Origin: Siphonodentalium dalli
Lineage: Eukaryota; Mollusca; Scaphopoda; Gadilida; Siphonodentaliidae
Assembly: GCA_032622095.1 (NCBI GenBank)
Contig: CP136066.1
Span: 104,801,319 to 104,865,318, forward strand
DNA length: 64,000 bases
Direction of reading: 5' to 3'
How positions within the stretch are numbered: the first letter of the stretch is position 1; each line of letters starts with the position of its first letter. The notes beneath the pieces are model-generated. The model ran no database searches, was not told the DNA's origin, and saw nothing but the letters and a program-made list of their open reading frames with translations. Position numbers and translations under genes: made by a program. Shown here piece by piece: positions 34,813 to 45,450 of this stretch.

Positions 34813-35121
34813 TTAACACTGAGTCATCGTGTGATAAACTATGTTATCTGAATGCGGTCTTGTGATACATGGTCGCAAAGCAAAAAGGGTCACATTCACA
34901 AACAACTCATTGCATTGCCTGACAATATTTAAAGAGTAATTATTTGCTGGTCCGATGATATTGTTCCCCAGTTCGAACAAGTTTGACACGTTTTCCCGAT
35001 AGGTGGTAAAATAGCAGTCAGGTGTCGTTACACTATATTCGCGCATTGAGGGGTCATCAGCCATACACGAAACAGTTATACACCATGATTTTACGTTCTC
35101 TACTATAGTATTAACGGTCAT
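34813..35121 (-). CDS. Candidate ORF or exon, function unknown
   Basis: A 102-codon frame beginning with ATG at 35121. The predicted protein has several Cys and three N-glycosylation-like sites (NVS, NYS, NVT). This would suit a secreted or extracellular segment, but it lacks a clear signal peptide and no family is recognised. The complementary strand is also partly open, so chance cannot be excluded. Confidence 0.2.
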   Translation of the reverse strand: MTVNTIVENVKSWCITVSCMADDPSMREYSVTTPDCYFTTYRENVSNLFELGNNIIGPANNYSLNIVRQCNELFVNVTLFALRPCITRPHSDNIVYHTMTQC

Positions 35122-35600
35122 TGTGGCGAAAAAAAACGTTTCCCATACGTTTTGAACAGCAAAGTGATATACCTACAATAGGGACTATACAATGTCGCGT
35201 TACAGTAACACCGTTATTAATCAGTCCGTGGCAAACTATAGTTCCAAGTTGACACGTTAGTGATCAAAACGTTAGTTATACTTTCATAAATCTGTGATAT
35301 TATCTTATATCTGTGATATTATGTGACCAAAACATTTGTTATAAATTTCAATAACTTTCTTATACACTTTCACAATTCCCTCAGGTTTCATCTCCCTTCG
35401 TCAGTTAACAATACTGATGTACTGAGTTTCCGCGAGGTCCACGAAGGGTTGAAGTGTTGACGAATTTCTTCCATGTTTTAAGTTCTAACTTTCTAATGTT
35501 CTTATCGGTAGGACATGGTATACACAAAATACACACGTAGTAGTGTATAAATGGTCCAGGAGATGAGGGACCCTGTAGGCTGGCAAATTAAAAAGTCCCT
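35122..35600. other. No recognised gene
   Basis: It may contain the outer part of the Penelope-like fragment at its right edge. A 14-bp duplication (CTGTGATATTATCT / CTGTGATATTATGT) lies at about 35293 and 35314. Confidence 0.35.
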
Positions 35601-35633
35601 CTTCAAAAGCTTTCGGCCTTAGGCCTTCTTCAG
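35601..35633 (-). ncRNA. Hammerhead-ribozyme-like stem-loop of a Penelope element
   Basis: On the minus strand: CTGAAGA (35633-35627), a short stem GGCC-UAA-GGCC, then GAAA (35614-35611). CUGANGA-stem-GAAA is the conserved core of hammerhead ribozymes, and Penelope-like retroelements are known to carry such motifs near their ends. An extra A sits between the core and the stem. No convincing stem III with a cleavage triplet follows, so activity is doubtful. It lies downstream of and on the same strand as the GIY-YIG fragment. Confidence 0.5.
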
Positions 35634-35749
35634 TTGATATTATTCAGACTAAATCTCATGATGGCATTCAGATAAGCATACAAATAACAATGGCGGATAT
35701 TTTACAACGACGTAAAGGTATATTTCGTCAGAGAACGTCAACTAACACT

Positions 35750-36147
35750 AGGCAACGCCATCGCAGCATTGACGTCCAAAAGTTGACGCCATTCCCCCTA
35801 GCGTTGAAACCGTGACCAGTCCGGGTTTTCAACTTAGCTATCCAACGTTATTCACGTAACAGTCTCAGTTGTTTTTTCCCATTAACCTTTCCTAAAACCG
35901 TTACCCTTATATTGTCAACGGAATGTCCCGGTTGATTAAAATTTCCATAGGCCGGCTTATCATCGTGATGTCGAATGTCCCTCAGATGTTCCACAATCCT
36001 TTCTGACAGTTGTCTCTCTGTCTCGCCAACGTACACAGCGGATCCACATATCAAACAACTTAACATTTCTGGTTTTACAATTACTATTTCAACACACGTT
36101 ATATTCTGCATTCCGTGTCGTATTTTTAACTTCACACAAACACACAA
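35750..36147 (-). pseudogene. Penelope-like element GIY-YIG endonuclease fragment
   Basis: The minus-strand frame 36147-35848 holds AVYVGETERQLSERIVEHL. This matches the GIY-YIG motif (here VYV...) with the G-E-T and R...EH spacing typical of Penelope-like elements, followed by NFNQPGHSVDNIRVTVL. The frame hits TAA at 35850-35848. The next codons (RWIAKLKT...) still look like the usual end of this domain, so the stop appears to be a disabling mutation. The reverse-transcriptase part is absent. The 5' edge lies in an inverted duplication (36093-36202). Such modules cut DNA during retrotransposition; this copy is presumably dead. Confidence 0.8.
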
Positions 36148-36202
36148 TTATGTGTTTGGATGAAGTTAAAAATACGACAGGGAATGCAGAATATAAAGTG
36201 TG
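36093..36202. repeat. Inverted duplication at the 5' edge of the GIY-YIG fragment
   Basis: The arms 36093-36144 and 36151-36202 are inverted copies (TATTCTGCATTCC... and GGAATGCAGAATATA) around a 6-base centre. The left arm codes the beginning of the Penelope-like frame, so part of that sequence is duplicated head to head. Confidence 0.8.
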
Positions 36203-37017
36203 TACAAGGTGTGTATTTAATCCAACGGACAACAAAATATCATCGCGCTGGTCGTTTTCGCTGCACTGTTAAAATTTCGACCTAATATAATTATCCGATT
36301 TAATTACACTAGATTTGATAAACTCAACTGGACTTTATTATAGAGAATGAAGTGGGTGTAATTATTTGCCTATAAGCTTAAATACTGATTTCTGCTACTT
36401 TGATAACTTGACCTTTGTCAAGTCAGCGAGGTCTTCGGCGTCCAATTCTGCCAAAATTACCTCCCTGTTTTTCTATGAATCCAGAAATGTGAGAAAATTA
36501 AACGGTCAACCTGATCTTGTTGATATGAAGTTTATTTTCAAATTATTTTTCATGTTGCTTCTTTTTCTGAATTTCCAGTGAATTACACAGACCCGTATTT
36601 TTACAATTGAGGGTGAAATATTGGCAAAATTTGACAATAATCAGATCAAATAAGGGTGCAAACAGGTTTTTTTTTAAATCGCGGTCATGTGACATATTTT
36701 CGGCTAACACCTGTATTATTGTTGCAACACATGCCAAAACTGATTTTAAGGAAATAAAAAGGTAATAAATCAGTTTGAAAGTATGCGTGATTCTAGTAGA
36801 CCCAAGTAGACCTGAGGTTTTGTTATGACTAAAGGCCAAACCTGGCTGATGAATCTCATATACTAGTACATGAACAAATCTATGGTTAGTTAAATAGCCA
36901 TGCTAATAGCGTAACGATACCTCAGTCTCTATCACAAAAACCAACTAATATTGCTCTAGAATTGCTCGGTTTCTTTTCTATTGAAATAGATATACACACC
37001 AATATACGGCATTTTAC
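36203..37017. other. No recognised gene
   Basis: Frames of 70-98 codons (36366-36581 plus, 36543-36839 minus) overlap on opposite strands and lack motifs. Confidence 0.35.
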
Positions 37018-37471
37018 GTTACAGTGAAGTAATTCGATTGGTAGCGCCCTCCAACGGATTAAGGACCAAGATGCAGGAGAGAATTAAAACAATTCTGGGC
37101 TCTGGTTGGTTAATAGTAGTTTCGATATTTAAACATATAAAATACATGCAATCACTCCTCTTGAGATTTCAGACTCCAAATAAAACATTGGCACATTGTA
37201 AAGCACGTGGTTCCTAGATTGAATTTTTTTGGTGTGAGGTAAAATATGTCAATATTTTTTTCATGCAATTCTGACTGTATGTAGATTAAAAATCCCAAAT
37301 TTAAAGGTATATTCCATGCCTGGCCATATGATTTTTTTCATGCAGAAACTTTGCGCAGATGCCAATCCTGGTGATTATGTACTCATTTATCACAATTCAT
37401 GGATAGTCAGGGCTGCATGCCATTATATGTTAACACTGAGGCCTATGGGAAATAATTACTTCACTGTAACC
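37018..37471. mobile_element. GTTACAGTGAAGTAATT-ended 454-bp element
   Basis: Perfect 17-bp inverted tips GTTACAGTGAAGTAATT / AATTACTTCACTGTAAC. Next to the right tip, read inverted, is TTCCCATAGGCCTCAGTGTTAAC. This matches the subterminal CCATAGGCCTCAGTGCTAAC of the 12-13 kb elements. The length is also alike, so this is a sister subfamily with altered tips. Confidence 0.75.
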
Positions 37472-37662
37472 TTTATCTAATTCCATTCGCTTAACAGGAT
37501 GTCAGACATTCGCTTGTTCGCCGGTATAACCAGATGTCAGATGTCATTAAATAGTTTAGACCCCGTGATCTACAACCCTACATACAACTAGTCCATGTAC
37601 TGTTCCATTTAGACATTTAACGATACACCAACATGCCGTTTAAAAAAAACATGCGCAACAGT

Positions 37663-38720
37663 CAGGGACGTGGCTATAGGGTCTCCGTTTGGGGGGGGTG
37701 TCCACTTTGGGGAATTCCAACTGCCCCCCCCCCCCTGAATCCGACCAAACACAAGTTTTGCATAGTTCCATTTGCACCCCCTTGCACCTCAGTGCTCAGG
37801 CCTAATAGCCTATTCATTCATAAACCATGTTTCTATATACCCGCTAGAACATTCAGATATTTGAACCTGAAAATTACATAAATCCTAACATCTAGTGGTC
37901 CAATTCCAGACAAATGCACACGCCTATGGACAAGAGACCAGGACACATCGGTCAGACCATGGTTGTTCGGCCCAGTGTGAGAAACAAATTTAAAACTAAA
38001 CAAGAAAATCGCCAAATCCTAGCATCTAGACTGGCCTCACACTTTCCTAGTGTTGAATTTTTCAAACCTCATACTCATCCTTATGTTGGAAAATTCTCCA
38101 ACTAATGACCATTTCAGTCCACAATTTTGACGAAATGTAGTAAAGAATTGTTTTCTTAAACTAACAGTTTTTTATTGGCCACGTGGGAGGGACCATGAAA
38201 ATTTTGAAATTTGAACAAGAAAATCGCTAAATCTTAGCATCCAGACTAGCCTCAAGCCTTCCTAGAGCTGGAAATTTCAAACCTGACACCCTCACTTAGG
38301 TTGGAAAATTTCCAACTGATGACAATTTCAATGACAATGTTGATCAAATGTAGTAAAATATTGTTTTCTTAATTAACTAGCAGTTTTGACTGGCCACGGG
38401 GGAGGAACCAGGACACAAGCTTTCCAAGTGTTGGAAATTTCCAACCTGACACCCCTCCCCCAATGTTGAAAAATTTCCAACTGATGGCCATTTCAAAATT
38501 TTGACCAAAAGTAGGAAAATATGCAAATATTGGTCCAAAAACAATAAATTCCTGCCCATTAATTTTTTGAAAATCAAACTGCAAGAACATTTTCAACATA
38601 TTGTTGGTGTGACATTTCCAACTAATGTGTCAGGTATGAAATTTCCAACTGTTGAAAATTTTGACCAAAGTTAGGGGGTCTCACCCCCTCCCCCACAAAC
38701 CCCTTGTCGCTACGTCTCTT
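37663..38720. mobile_element. hAT-like non-autonomous element, 1.06 kb, copy 2
   Basis: Tips CAGGGACGTGGCTATAGGG and GTCGCTACGTCTCTT, with a perfect 8-bp target duplication GCAACAGT (37655-37662 and 38721-38728), fit the hAT superfamily. It aligns along its length with 56595-57644. It includes a poly-C run, CTAGCATCTAGACTGGCCT, and many TTGGAAATTTCCAAC-like palindromes. No transposase frame is present. Frames crossing it (37633-37881, 38369-38599 and others) are incidental. Confidence 0.9.
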
Positions 38721-38793
38721 GCAACAGTGGTCAGCTTCGGTAGATACTTCCAAGTAAACACCCGAACCATCAAGAAGTTGGAGTATGTAGTCA

Positions 38794-39150
38794 CATGGAC
38801 GTGGCGTCATTGGGTGGTGGAAGGTGGGGGGGGGGGTCACTCCGACACGGGTAAAAACTTCCCACCACGAATCAGTTGGGAACGTTTTGTTTCTAGACCA
38901 ACAGCCGCCAATTCCTACTTTTTGTCAAAATATTGGACTAGTAGGGCTATCAACTTTAAATTTTCCAACGGTAAATGGAGTGTCAGGTCAGGCTGAAAAT
39001 TTCCAACAGTTGGAAAGTTTGAGGTACCACTTCGTTCCAACCCAGGGATGAAAATAGAATTTCGCGAACATGTGAGTTTTGTCTGGTTTAAGGGGGTTCA
39101 GTTGATATGTTAAAATGTACACCCAACGAAGACCCTCTGGCTACATTGCT
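38794..39150. mobile_element. Neighbouring hAT-like copy, degenerate
   Basis: GGACGTGGCGTCATTGGG at the left and CAACGAAGACCCTCTGGCTAC at the right mirror the ends of the 23.4-kb element. A GGTGGGGGGGGGGG run and TTTCCAAC strings lie inside. Adjacent to copy 2; no target duplication found. Confidence 0.55.
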
Positions 39151-40935
39151 GACTGTTGATGGAGTACCCTCATTACGGCGAATGGCTGAAGAATATTGTA
39201 TTACTTATGAACAACAATTCATGACATGTACATAACTGTGTGTCGCGGTTATGAGAGCATATGACCTGAATTATGTTACGTTACTGCAGCTCAAACCACA
39301 TGGTCAACTTTCGGAATAGCTACTTCGACCATGTATACACTGAAATCAGTTTTGGGATGCAATTTATCTATACCATGACTCTGATGAGGGTGGTTTGGGC
39401 CAAATTTGTCAAACTTTTTGAATAGTTGGAAATTCCATGCCTGATATAACATCAGTCAAATTTCAGACTAGATACAGGATGTATAATTTCTAATAGTTTG
39501 ATTCTTCAACCAATATTTGGTTGAAGTTTTGTTGGTTTAGACCAAGAGACGAATACTTTCCAACGTTCTGTCTAATTTTTGGACTAAAATTGCCTTCAGT
39601 TGGACAGTTGCCAACATTAATGGGGTGTTAGGTTGGAATATTTCGATGTGTAGCCCCCCTCCCCAGTTGGAAATTTCAAGCTGTAACCACTTCCTAGGGA
39701 GACACCCTATCCACGATCCTCAGTCTGACACATATTGCTCCGATTCCATATGCACCCACAACATTATCCATATGTTATGTAAAATTCCCATGTATATGTG
39801 GGTCACAATAAATATGTTCAAACACATATATCTTACTGTTACTGGTTGTATATATGTACACATGTGTAAATTGTGCAGCTCTCACAGACTGGCAGGCAAT
39901 CTGATTTTTCAGCAGAAGTATAGTGAATATCGGGCCGTGATTTGTGCGCGGGCACGTACGCCGGTAAATGCCGTATAAAATGTCTGTCATTTGCTATATA
40001 GCTCTCATGTTTACCCTACCATAATAGGAAACACGTGTGCTTCTCTGTGATATTAATGTTGACTTTTCCTGTGACCAAAGCGATGTAATCGTAATGTGCT
40101 CTGGGGTGACACGCGATAGCCGCCAAGGGGAAATTTTGGCAAATAAGTTTCTTGGACAACCTGACGTCAAATTCTTTTGAAAAGTCAGACGAATCCCAGG
40201 ACACAATTACTGGTAGCTTATGCCAGAGCCGATAGTTCAATACACGTAATAGGTTCCGTTATAGGCGATGTTTCGCACGAATCTACTTTTTATGATGAAT
40301 ATTGGTTGGCAGGATTGCGTTCATGGTTTTTCCATTGATTCAGATTATTGGCCAATAATCACGTCTGGAAGTGATTTGCCTGTCTGCATATTTACGGACG
40401 TGATAACTGGTCATCGGGAAAAGGCCAACTATCTCTCGATAGTATATCCGCGCGGATAGAGACCCGAGTCCTATATGGCGGAACGACATATATCCCTATT
40501 TGCCAATATTGGGATTTGTCGGTAGCTTCTCAGAGGCGTCCGGTCGGTAGACGTAAATGCGAAGTTGACAAGTTAAAGCCACGTGTTGGGTGGAAGGCTG
40601 AATGCTACTTCCTTTCGTTATATCCGTTTCCGGGGACCAATAAACAGTTGTTGATAAGTTGTGGGGGGGGCTAAACATGTTGTCTGGTGTGATTTTGGGA
40701 AGTTTATCGGTGGGATTTACATTGGGAAAAATATTTGCGGGGATGTGAGGTTTTTAACTGCAATGTGTTGATTTCCGGATATTAATTCTCTGTGCGGACT
40801 GTCCTGCACTTAAGCAAAAACTCACAACGTCGCGACATGACCAAACGTCTGAAACGGATACAAGTCCCCACAAATCGAACCCAACAAGTACGAGCCGGCT
40901 TGCCTGATAAATATTCTTGCCATTTTAACGATATG
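39151..40935. other. TTCCAAC-rich repeat remains (to about 39.7 kb), then no recognised gene
   Basis: 39400-39690 keeps TTGGAAATTC and CCAACTG strings of the hAT-like family. 39,700-40,935 shows only unconserved frames. Confidence 0.4.
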
Positions 40936-41066
40936 GATCACAATGTTAAGGGCTCTCGGTTGTTCAGCTGATAAGGGCATGGCCATCATAAGTTGTCCGG
41001 CGATGGCGATCACAATGTTAAGGGCTCTCGGTTGTTCAGCTGATAAGGGCATGACCATCATAAGTC
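40936..41066. repeat. 72-bp tandem duplication
   Basis: GATCACAATGTTAAGGGCTC...GGGCATGGCCATCATAAGT is repeated 72 bases later with very few changes. Seventy-two is a multiple of three, so a minus-strand frame (41061-40822) repeats a 24-residue unit containing PLSAEQPRALNIVI. Likely a recent non-coding duplication; coding is not supported otherwise. Confidence 0.85.
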
Positions 41067-42369
41067 GGCGAAGCTGGTTCTAATCCCGATCAGCTCTGAG
41101 TTGTGATCAAGAGAGGGTAACATGAGTCGTGTATCCGAGCGAGTTTTTATCAATACTTTCCATTGATTGATGGTTTCTTCGTCCAGTGGAGTGATTCCCG
41201 CTGAAATTATCCCTCTGTGCGCTCTTTCCTCCACCCATGAAACTGAAAACGCCATAATATGCCCTAGCGACAGAAACGGCACTAATCCCAAAATAAACCA
41301 AACCATAGCAGAACGATCCGGTTGCCCTTATAAGAAATCCTGTCCTAAAGCAATATATATGTATCAACGTGTTTTTGTTGCGTTTATGGGCGTGTAAATT
41401 GGAGGTGGCCGAACTATACTGTATACCAAGTATGTTGTTGTGCTCTTACAATTGTATACACCCATAAATGTTACAACAAAGAAAAACAAAAAAGTCGTCC
41501 ATTAGTTATAATTATGCACCGGAGCATTAATTTCCACATATTAGACAGAATTATTTCAAACTGTTTGTTGTAATAAATCACAATTTCCGTTAATGGAGTA
41601 TCCAGTTCGAACGATTGAGCGAAATTATATTGGCCGATGTCGCCTACCAATAAAAGGCGTTATAAAATAACAGATAATTATAATGAGATCCAACCTACGA
41701 GCCAGGCCAAGCTGATGTCGAATTTCGGCAGTGCCAGTTTTGAGTTATCGCCCGCTGCCAAAATTTAGAATGTACATCCCTCGATGAGTGTATTTTGTGC
41801 CATTGAATGTTAACGAACAATATTAAAGAGGGTTATACTAAATGCCTTTATGTGGTTTTATTTTCGTATTATTTTTGTCGCTGGTCATGTTTCGTCACAT
41901 ATACACTAGAAACACATTAATCCACGCATACCCGCATAAAACATTTACGATGACTTCAGTCCCCTTAATCTGAACTTGAACATAGCATGACTTGTATTTA
42001 TTTAAAATGATTCATATCTTAGTCTATGTTTCAGTACATCTGTTCATTACTAGGGAGATGAGCATTACCCAAGTTGTTATAACTTGTTCTCCAATCCTCT
42101 TTGTTCTTCCTATCTTATGTTATTTAACTTTTTTTCCCTCATGTGCACTGTATTTAATTATATCACGGGTGTTAAATAAAATATGTCATCATCTTGAGCA
42201 CACCAAGATCATTTAAATCCGAATGAAAATGCTTACGGACGGATAGAGAGACGCCCCAACTATCGGACGGACGCACGGACGGACGCACGGAACCCTTTCG
42301 TATATCACCACTAAACTTCGTTTGTCGGTGATACTTATGTCACTTGAGAGAATTCCACTTTCTACACTA
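41067..42369. other. No recognised gene; GGACGGACGCAC microsatellite at 42.25 kb
   Basis: Opposing frames at 41058-41397 are not recognisable. GGACGGACGCACGGACGGAC-like units lie at 42268-42292. Confidence 0.4.
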
Positions 42370-42640
42370 AATGGTTTCTCTCAGTTTTCTCTAGATAACT
42401 CGCATATTATCTGCTTATAATAGAACTTGATTTAGATAGATAATCTGCTTAGAATCGCCTTATTTTAAGTCGATAATGTGCTCAATTTAAGAGCGTTTAG
42501 TCATATTATCGACTCATTATGTGGCGATTCTAAGCAGATTATATGCGGACAATGATAAGACAAATAAGCCAACTCACTACAGTTAAGATGTACGCTCTTT
42601 AACATGTGTTTTCATTGTGGTCCGTGACATAAAGCGAAAT
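42370..42640 (+). repeat. Single-arm relative of the 20.7-22.0 kb foldback; holds an empty target site
   Basis: It shares ATAATCTGCTTAGAATCGCC, ATTATCGACTCATTATG, CGATTCTAAGCAGATTATAT and GATGTACGCTCTTTAACATG with that element's arms. On its complementary strand it reads GTAGTGAGTTGGCTTATTTG. This is the uninterrupted version of the site that received the 628-bp element at 21190. Confidence 0.8.
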
Positions 42641-42875
42641 AACTGACATGACTCCATGCATTATCTGCTGATTTCAGAATCAAATAATCAGATGATGTAC
42701 CTATTTCATTTTATAGGTCGATTATATGCGTATTTGCGCGAGGATATGTTGTCCAATCAGATATAAACCTATACATGGGAATTGTATATTATTCATTTGG
42801 AGGGACTTTCCTGAATGACGACGGTCTGACGACAAAATTATAAAAGTGCTGAAGAATGCATATTCATCAGTGGGA

Positions 42876-42945
42876 ATTGTTTAGATAATAAGTTCAATAA
42901 ATGGTCTATGGTTGTTTGTTGAACGTATTCATCTGAACATTTAAT
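42876..42945. repeat. Imperfect hairpin, relative of 33452-33509
   Basis: GTTTAGATAATAAGTTCAAT faces GTTGAACGTATTCATCTGAAC; GGGAATTGTT and ACATTTAATTCCC are the outer arms. Flanks resemble those of the 33.5-kb hairpin. Confidence 0.55.
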
Positions 42946-43309
42946 TCCCATGGGAACTCACGATTAATGAGCATTTTAGTAAAGAACGGTTTAAAGATCC
43001 ACGGTCCGATTTGACACAACATTTCCTGAGCGAAAATTCACACAATCATCAATTGAAAATTATCAAAAAAGCTCATAATCGAGAACGCTCTTTATTAGCT
43101 GCGGCTTTTAGACTGCGGAATTTGAGACGTTCGTTATAACTGAAAATCATTTGAATTTTGGCTTTTGGCTGACAATAATTAAAACCGTGTTAATACTACA
43201 ACTTTTGAGTGTCGATATCTAGCCATCATATCATCATATTAATGGGATAATGGGTCCGATCTAATTATTTCCAGGTATATAAGACGTACATATTGTGTAT
43301 GTGTGGTGT
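42946..43309. other. No recognised gene
   Basis: Contains one AACGCTCTTTATT motif near 43084. Confidence 0.35.
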
Positions 43310-43797
43310 TAAATCGGACAGGTCATCTTTAAGGAGTCAGGGTGAGCCTTTCAGTGCCAAGCTGGCACAACGTCCTGTCGACGAGGCTTATGTCAATCAG
43401 CGTGTACATCCTTCGTCGTTGTATTTAAGCAATGACAGAAAGATATCCAAGAGTTAGCTGGAATAGCCCAATTCAAACAAATAATGACGTGCTCGCAACC
43501 TAAAAGCAATTGCCTATTTTGTCAACCGCGGACTTATCAAAAAGGGAAAATGGCAATCTAGTGACCAACTGCTAGACAGAATACGCAACCAGACGAATTC
43601 GTATCCACAATAAGGCGAATGAAGATTGAATTACACTCAAATTATCGCTTCCATAATTTGTGCGACATTTAGTGTCACGACCACAAATGAACTTCATGTA
43701 TACAAGTCCTTTCACTACATAGTTTTTTTTATTATGTATCTATACATTTGACCATATTTGGTGTAAAAGTATAATAAATTGATTGATTCATTGATTG
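43310..43797 (+). mobile_element. LINE-like 3' end with (ATTG)n tail
   Basis: Degenerate coding-like text ends near 43.75 kb with GTGTAAAAGTATAATAAATT and an ATTG-repeat tail (43778-43797). This is the form of a non-LTR retroposon 3' end. The tail repeats the motif seen, on the other strand, at the SINE (31530-31548), so a shared machinery is possible. Protein motifs are too decayed to prove the class. Confidence 0.45.
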
Positions 43798-45297
43798 TAT
43801 TCAAGTATCTACTTAAGCTTCGTTATTGTATTATCGGTTCACGCGCTTGCTGGATAGTTTAGCGTATTGACAATCGTACCACCATTGTCATGATATTTGA
43901 ACAAGAATTGAAATAGGATTTCTTAGTAATCATCTCGTAATTGGAGTATTTATCCATGACCCGACATGGCTCCATTGTATTGGTGTGTTCCGTGGACCAC
44001 ACATCCAATTCGTTGATAGTATATATATATTCATAGGTATGTGGAACGGGTTCCTTGCAATCAATTCCTTCTTTCTTTCACTGACCTTCAAGATGGTGGA
44101 CATTCAATGTGCAATGTGAGTGATCCTTGCGTGTTTACCTCGAGATCTGATTGAAAGGCTGCGCCGATGAGTCCTTTAATAATACCGATGCAATTATTGT
44201 ACTGTTGGAACACAGGACACATGGACCTATACTCGACATAAGAGTAAAACCCTCGTATCTGGTGGGAAGTTGGACGAGAGTCGGGCAGCCCATGTGGCAA
44301 GGAGGCCAACACTACACGAATATTCACAATATGACGAAATCTACCGTAAATACGTAGAATATTATGAGAATATTATACGTTACAGTGACTGAATTAGATT
44401 TCAACACATATAGGTAATGCACAGCACATAGCGCGAGGTCGTACTGGTGCGCTTCCTCTATGGTGTGTTCTCATCACTGACCTACCGATCTTTAAAGTTA
44501 CATATAATTCAAGCCATTTATGTACATGGAAGTGTCTGTTATCCTCAAGTTCCAGGATATTCATTATATTCATGATATTTTCATTATAAATTATTGACCA
44601 TGCGCAAATGTCGAAATCATTATTACATTAATATATTGTTACTGACAAACAATTGGGCGTGACAGTTTTATTCATACACTATATTGAATACTAATCATAG
44701 CATACATGTACGAACTTCTAGTATTTGGTATGGTTGGAGTTTTGAAGAACGGTTGGTGTGATACGATGTTACCGGTGGAGAGGCTGGAGTTTTGTACTGC
44801 ATACATGCCTAAATAAGTTATCGAATGTGGGAGGTTAACAAAAGTTAGGAGAATGGCGCTTATACGTTGGGAACCAATAATAGAGTGGTTTGGGGGATTT
44901 GGACTGGAACATAATGATATATAACTTGTTATCGAGGCAGGTGATTCGAGACGGGTTGTCCCCTCAGCACTGTATTAATAGTGTCACGACAACGTGCGTG
45001 TGGCGAAGAGCGGAGGCGAATTCCATCATTGACAGGAAATGTAAAACACGAAAGATTCTACTGATAATGTACCACAGGAACAAGCAATCAATGACTATAA
45101 TTTTATTGTAAATAATGAATGACCAATTCTTACCCAACATAAGAACTGCAACTTCTGATAAAGGTGGTATTCTACCGAAAAAGGTCATCGAGAGAGCGAC
45201 TTAGAAATCATAAGATCATACCGATCATTTCAGCGGAATAAAGATCACTGGCCGGACCATCATGCAGGTGCTTGAAACGGCACAATCAGAATATAGA
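43798..45297. other. No recognised gene
   Basis: Only short unconserved frames. Confidence 0.4.
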
Positions 45298-45299
45298 TA

Positions 45300-45448
45300 G
45301 AACGACACAAGTGTTTGAACTGGTTGACGTTATTGCACGAGTTTGTTGTGACGCGATGGTAAAAATTAGAACCGGAGGTTCGAGTTTTACCTCGCGGCAT
45401 GACAAACGAGTGCAATAACGTTAACATGCTCACAAAACTGTGTTGTTC
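45300..45448. mobile_element. Hairpin MITE flanked by TA
   Basis: Arms of about 70 bp beginning GAACGACACAAGTGTTTGAA and ending ACTGTGTTGTTC are inverted copies, with a short centre near 45373. TA dinucleotides flank both ends (45298-45299 and 45449-45450), as expected for Tc1/mariner-mobilised MITEs. Confidence 0.7.
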
Positions 45449-45450
45449 TA

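Noticed and set aside
37700-37740. Poly-C/poly-G tracts as possible assembly artefacts or quadruplex switches
   Set aside because: They recur at the same places in the hAT-like family, so they are probably real element parts; quadruplex function cannot be judged from sequence alone.
41058-41397. Overlapping 76-86-codon frames on both strands
   Set aside because: No family resemblance, and opposite strands are equally open, so chance is the best explanation.
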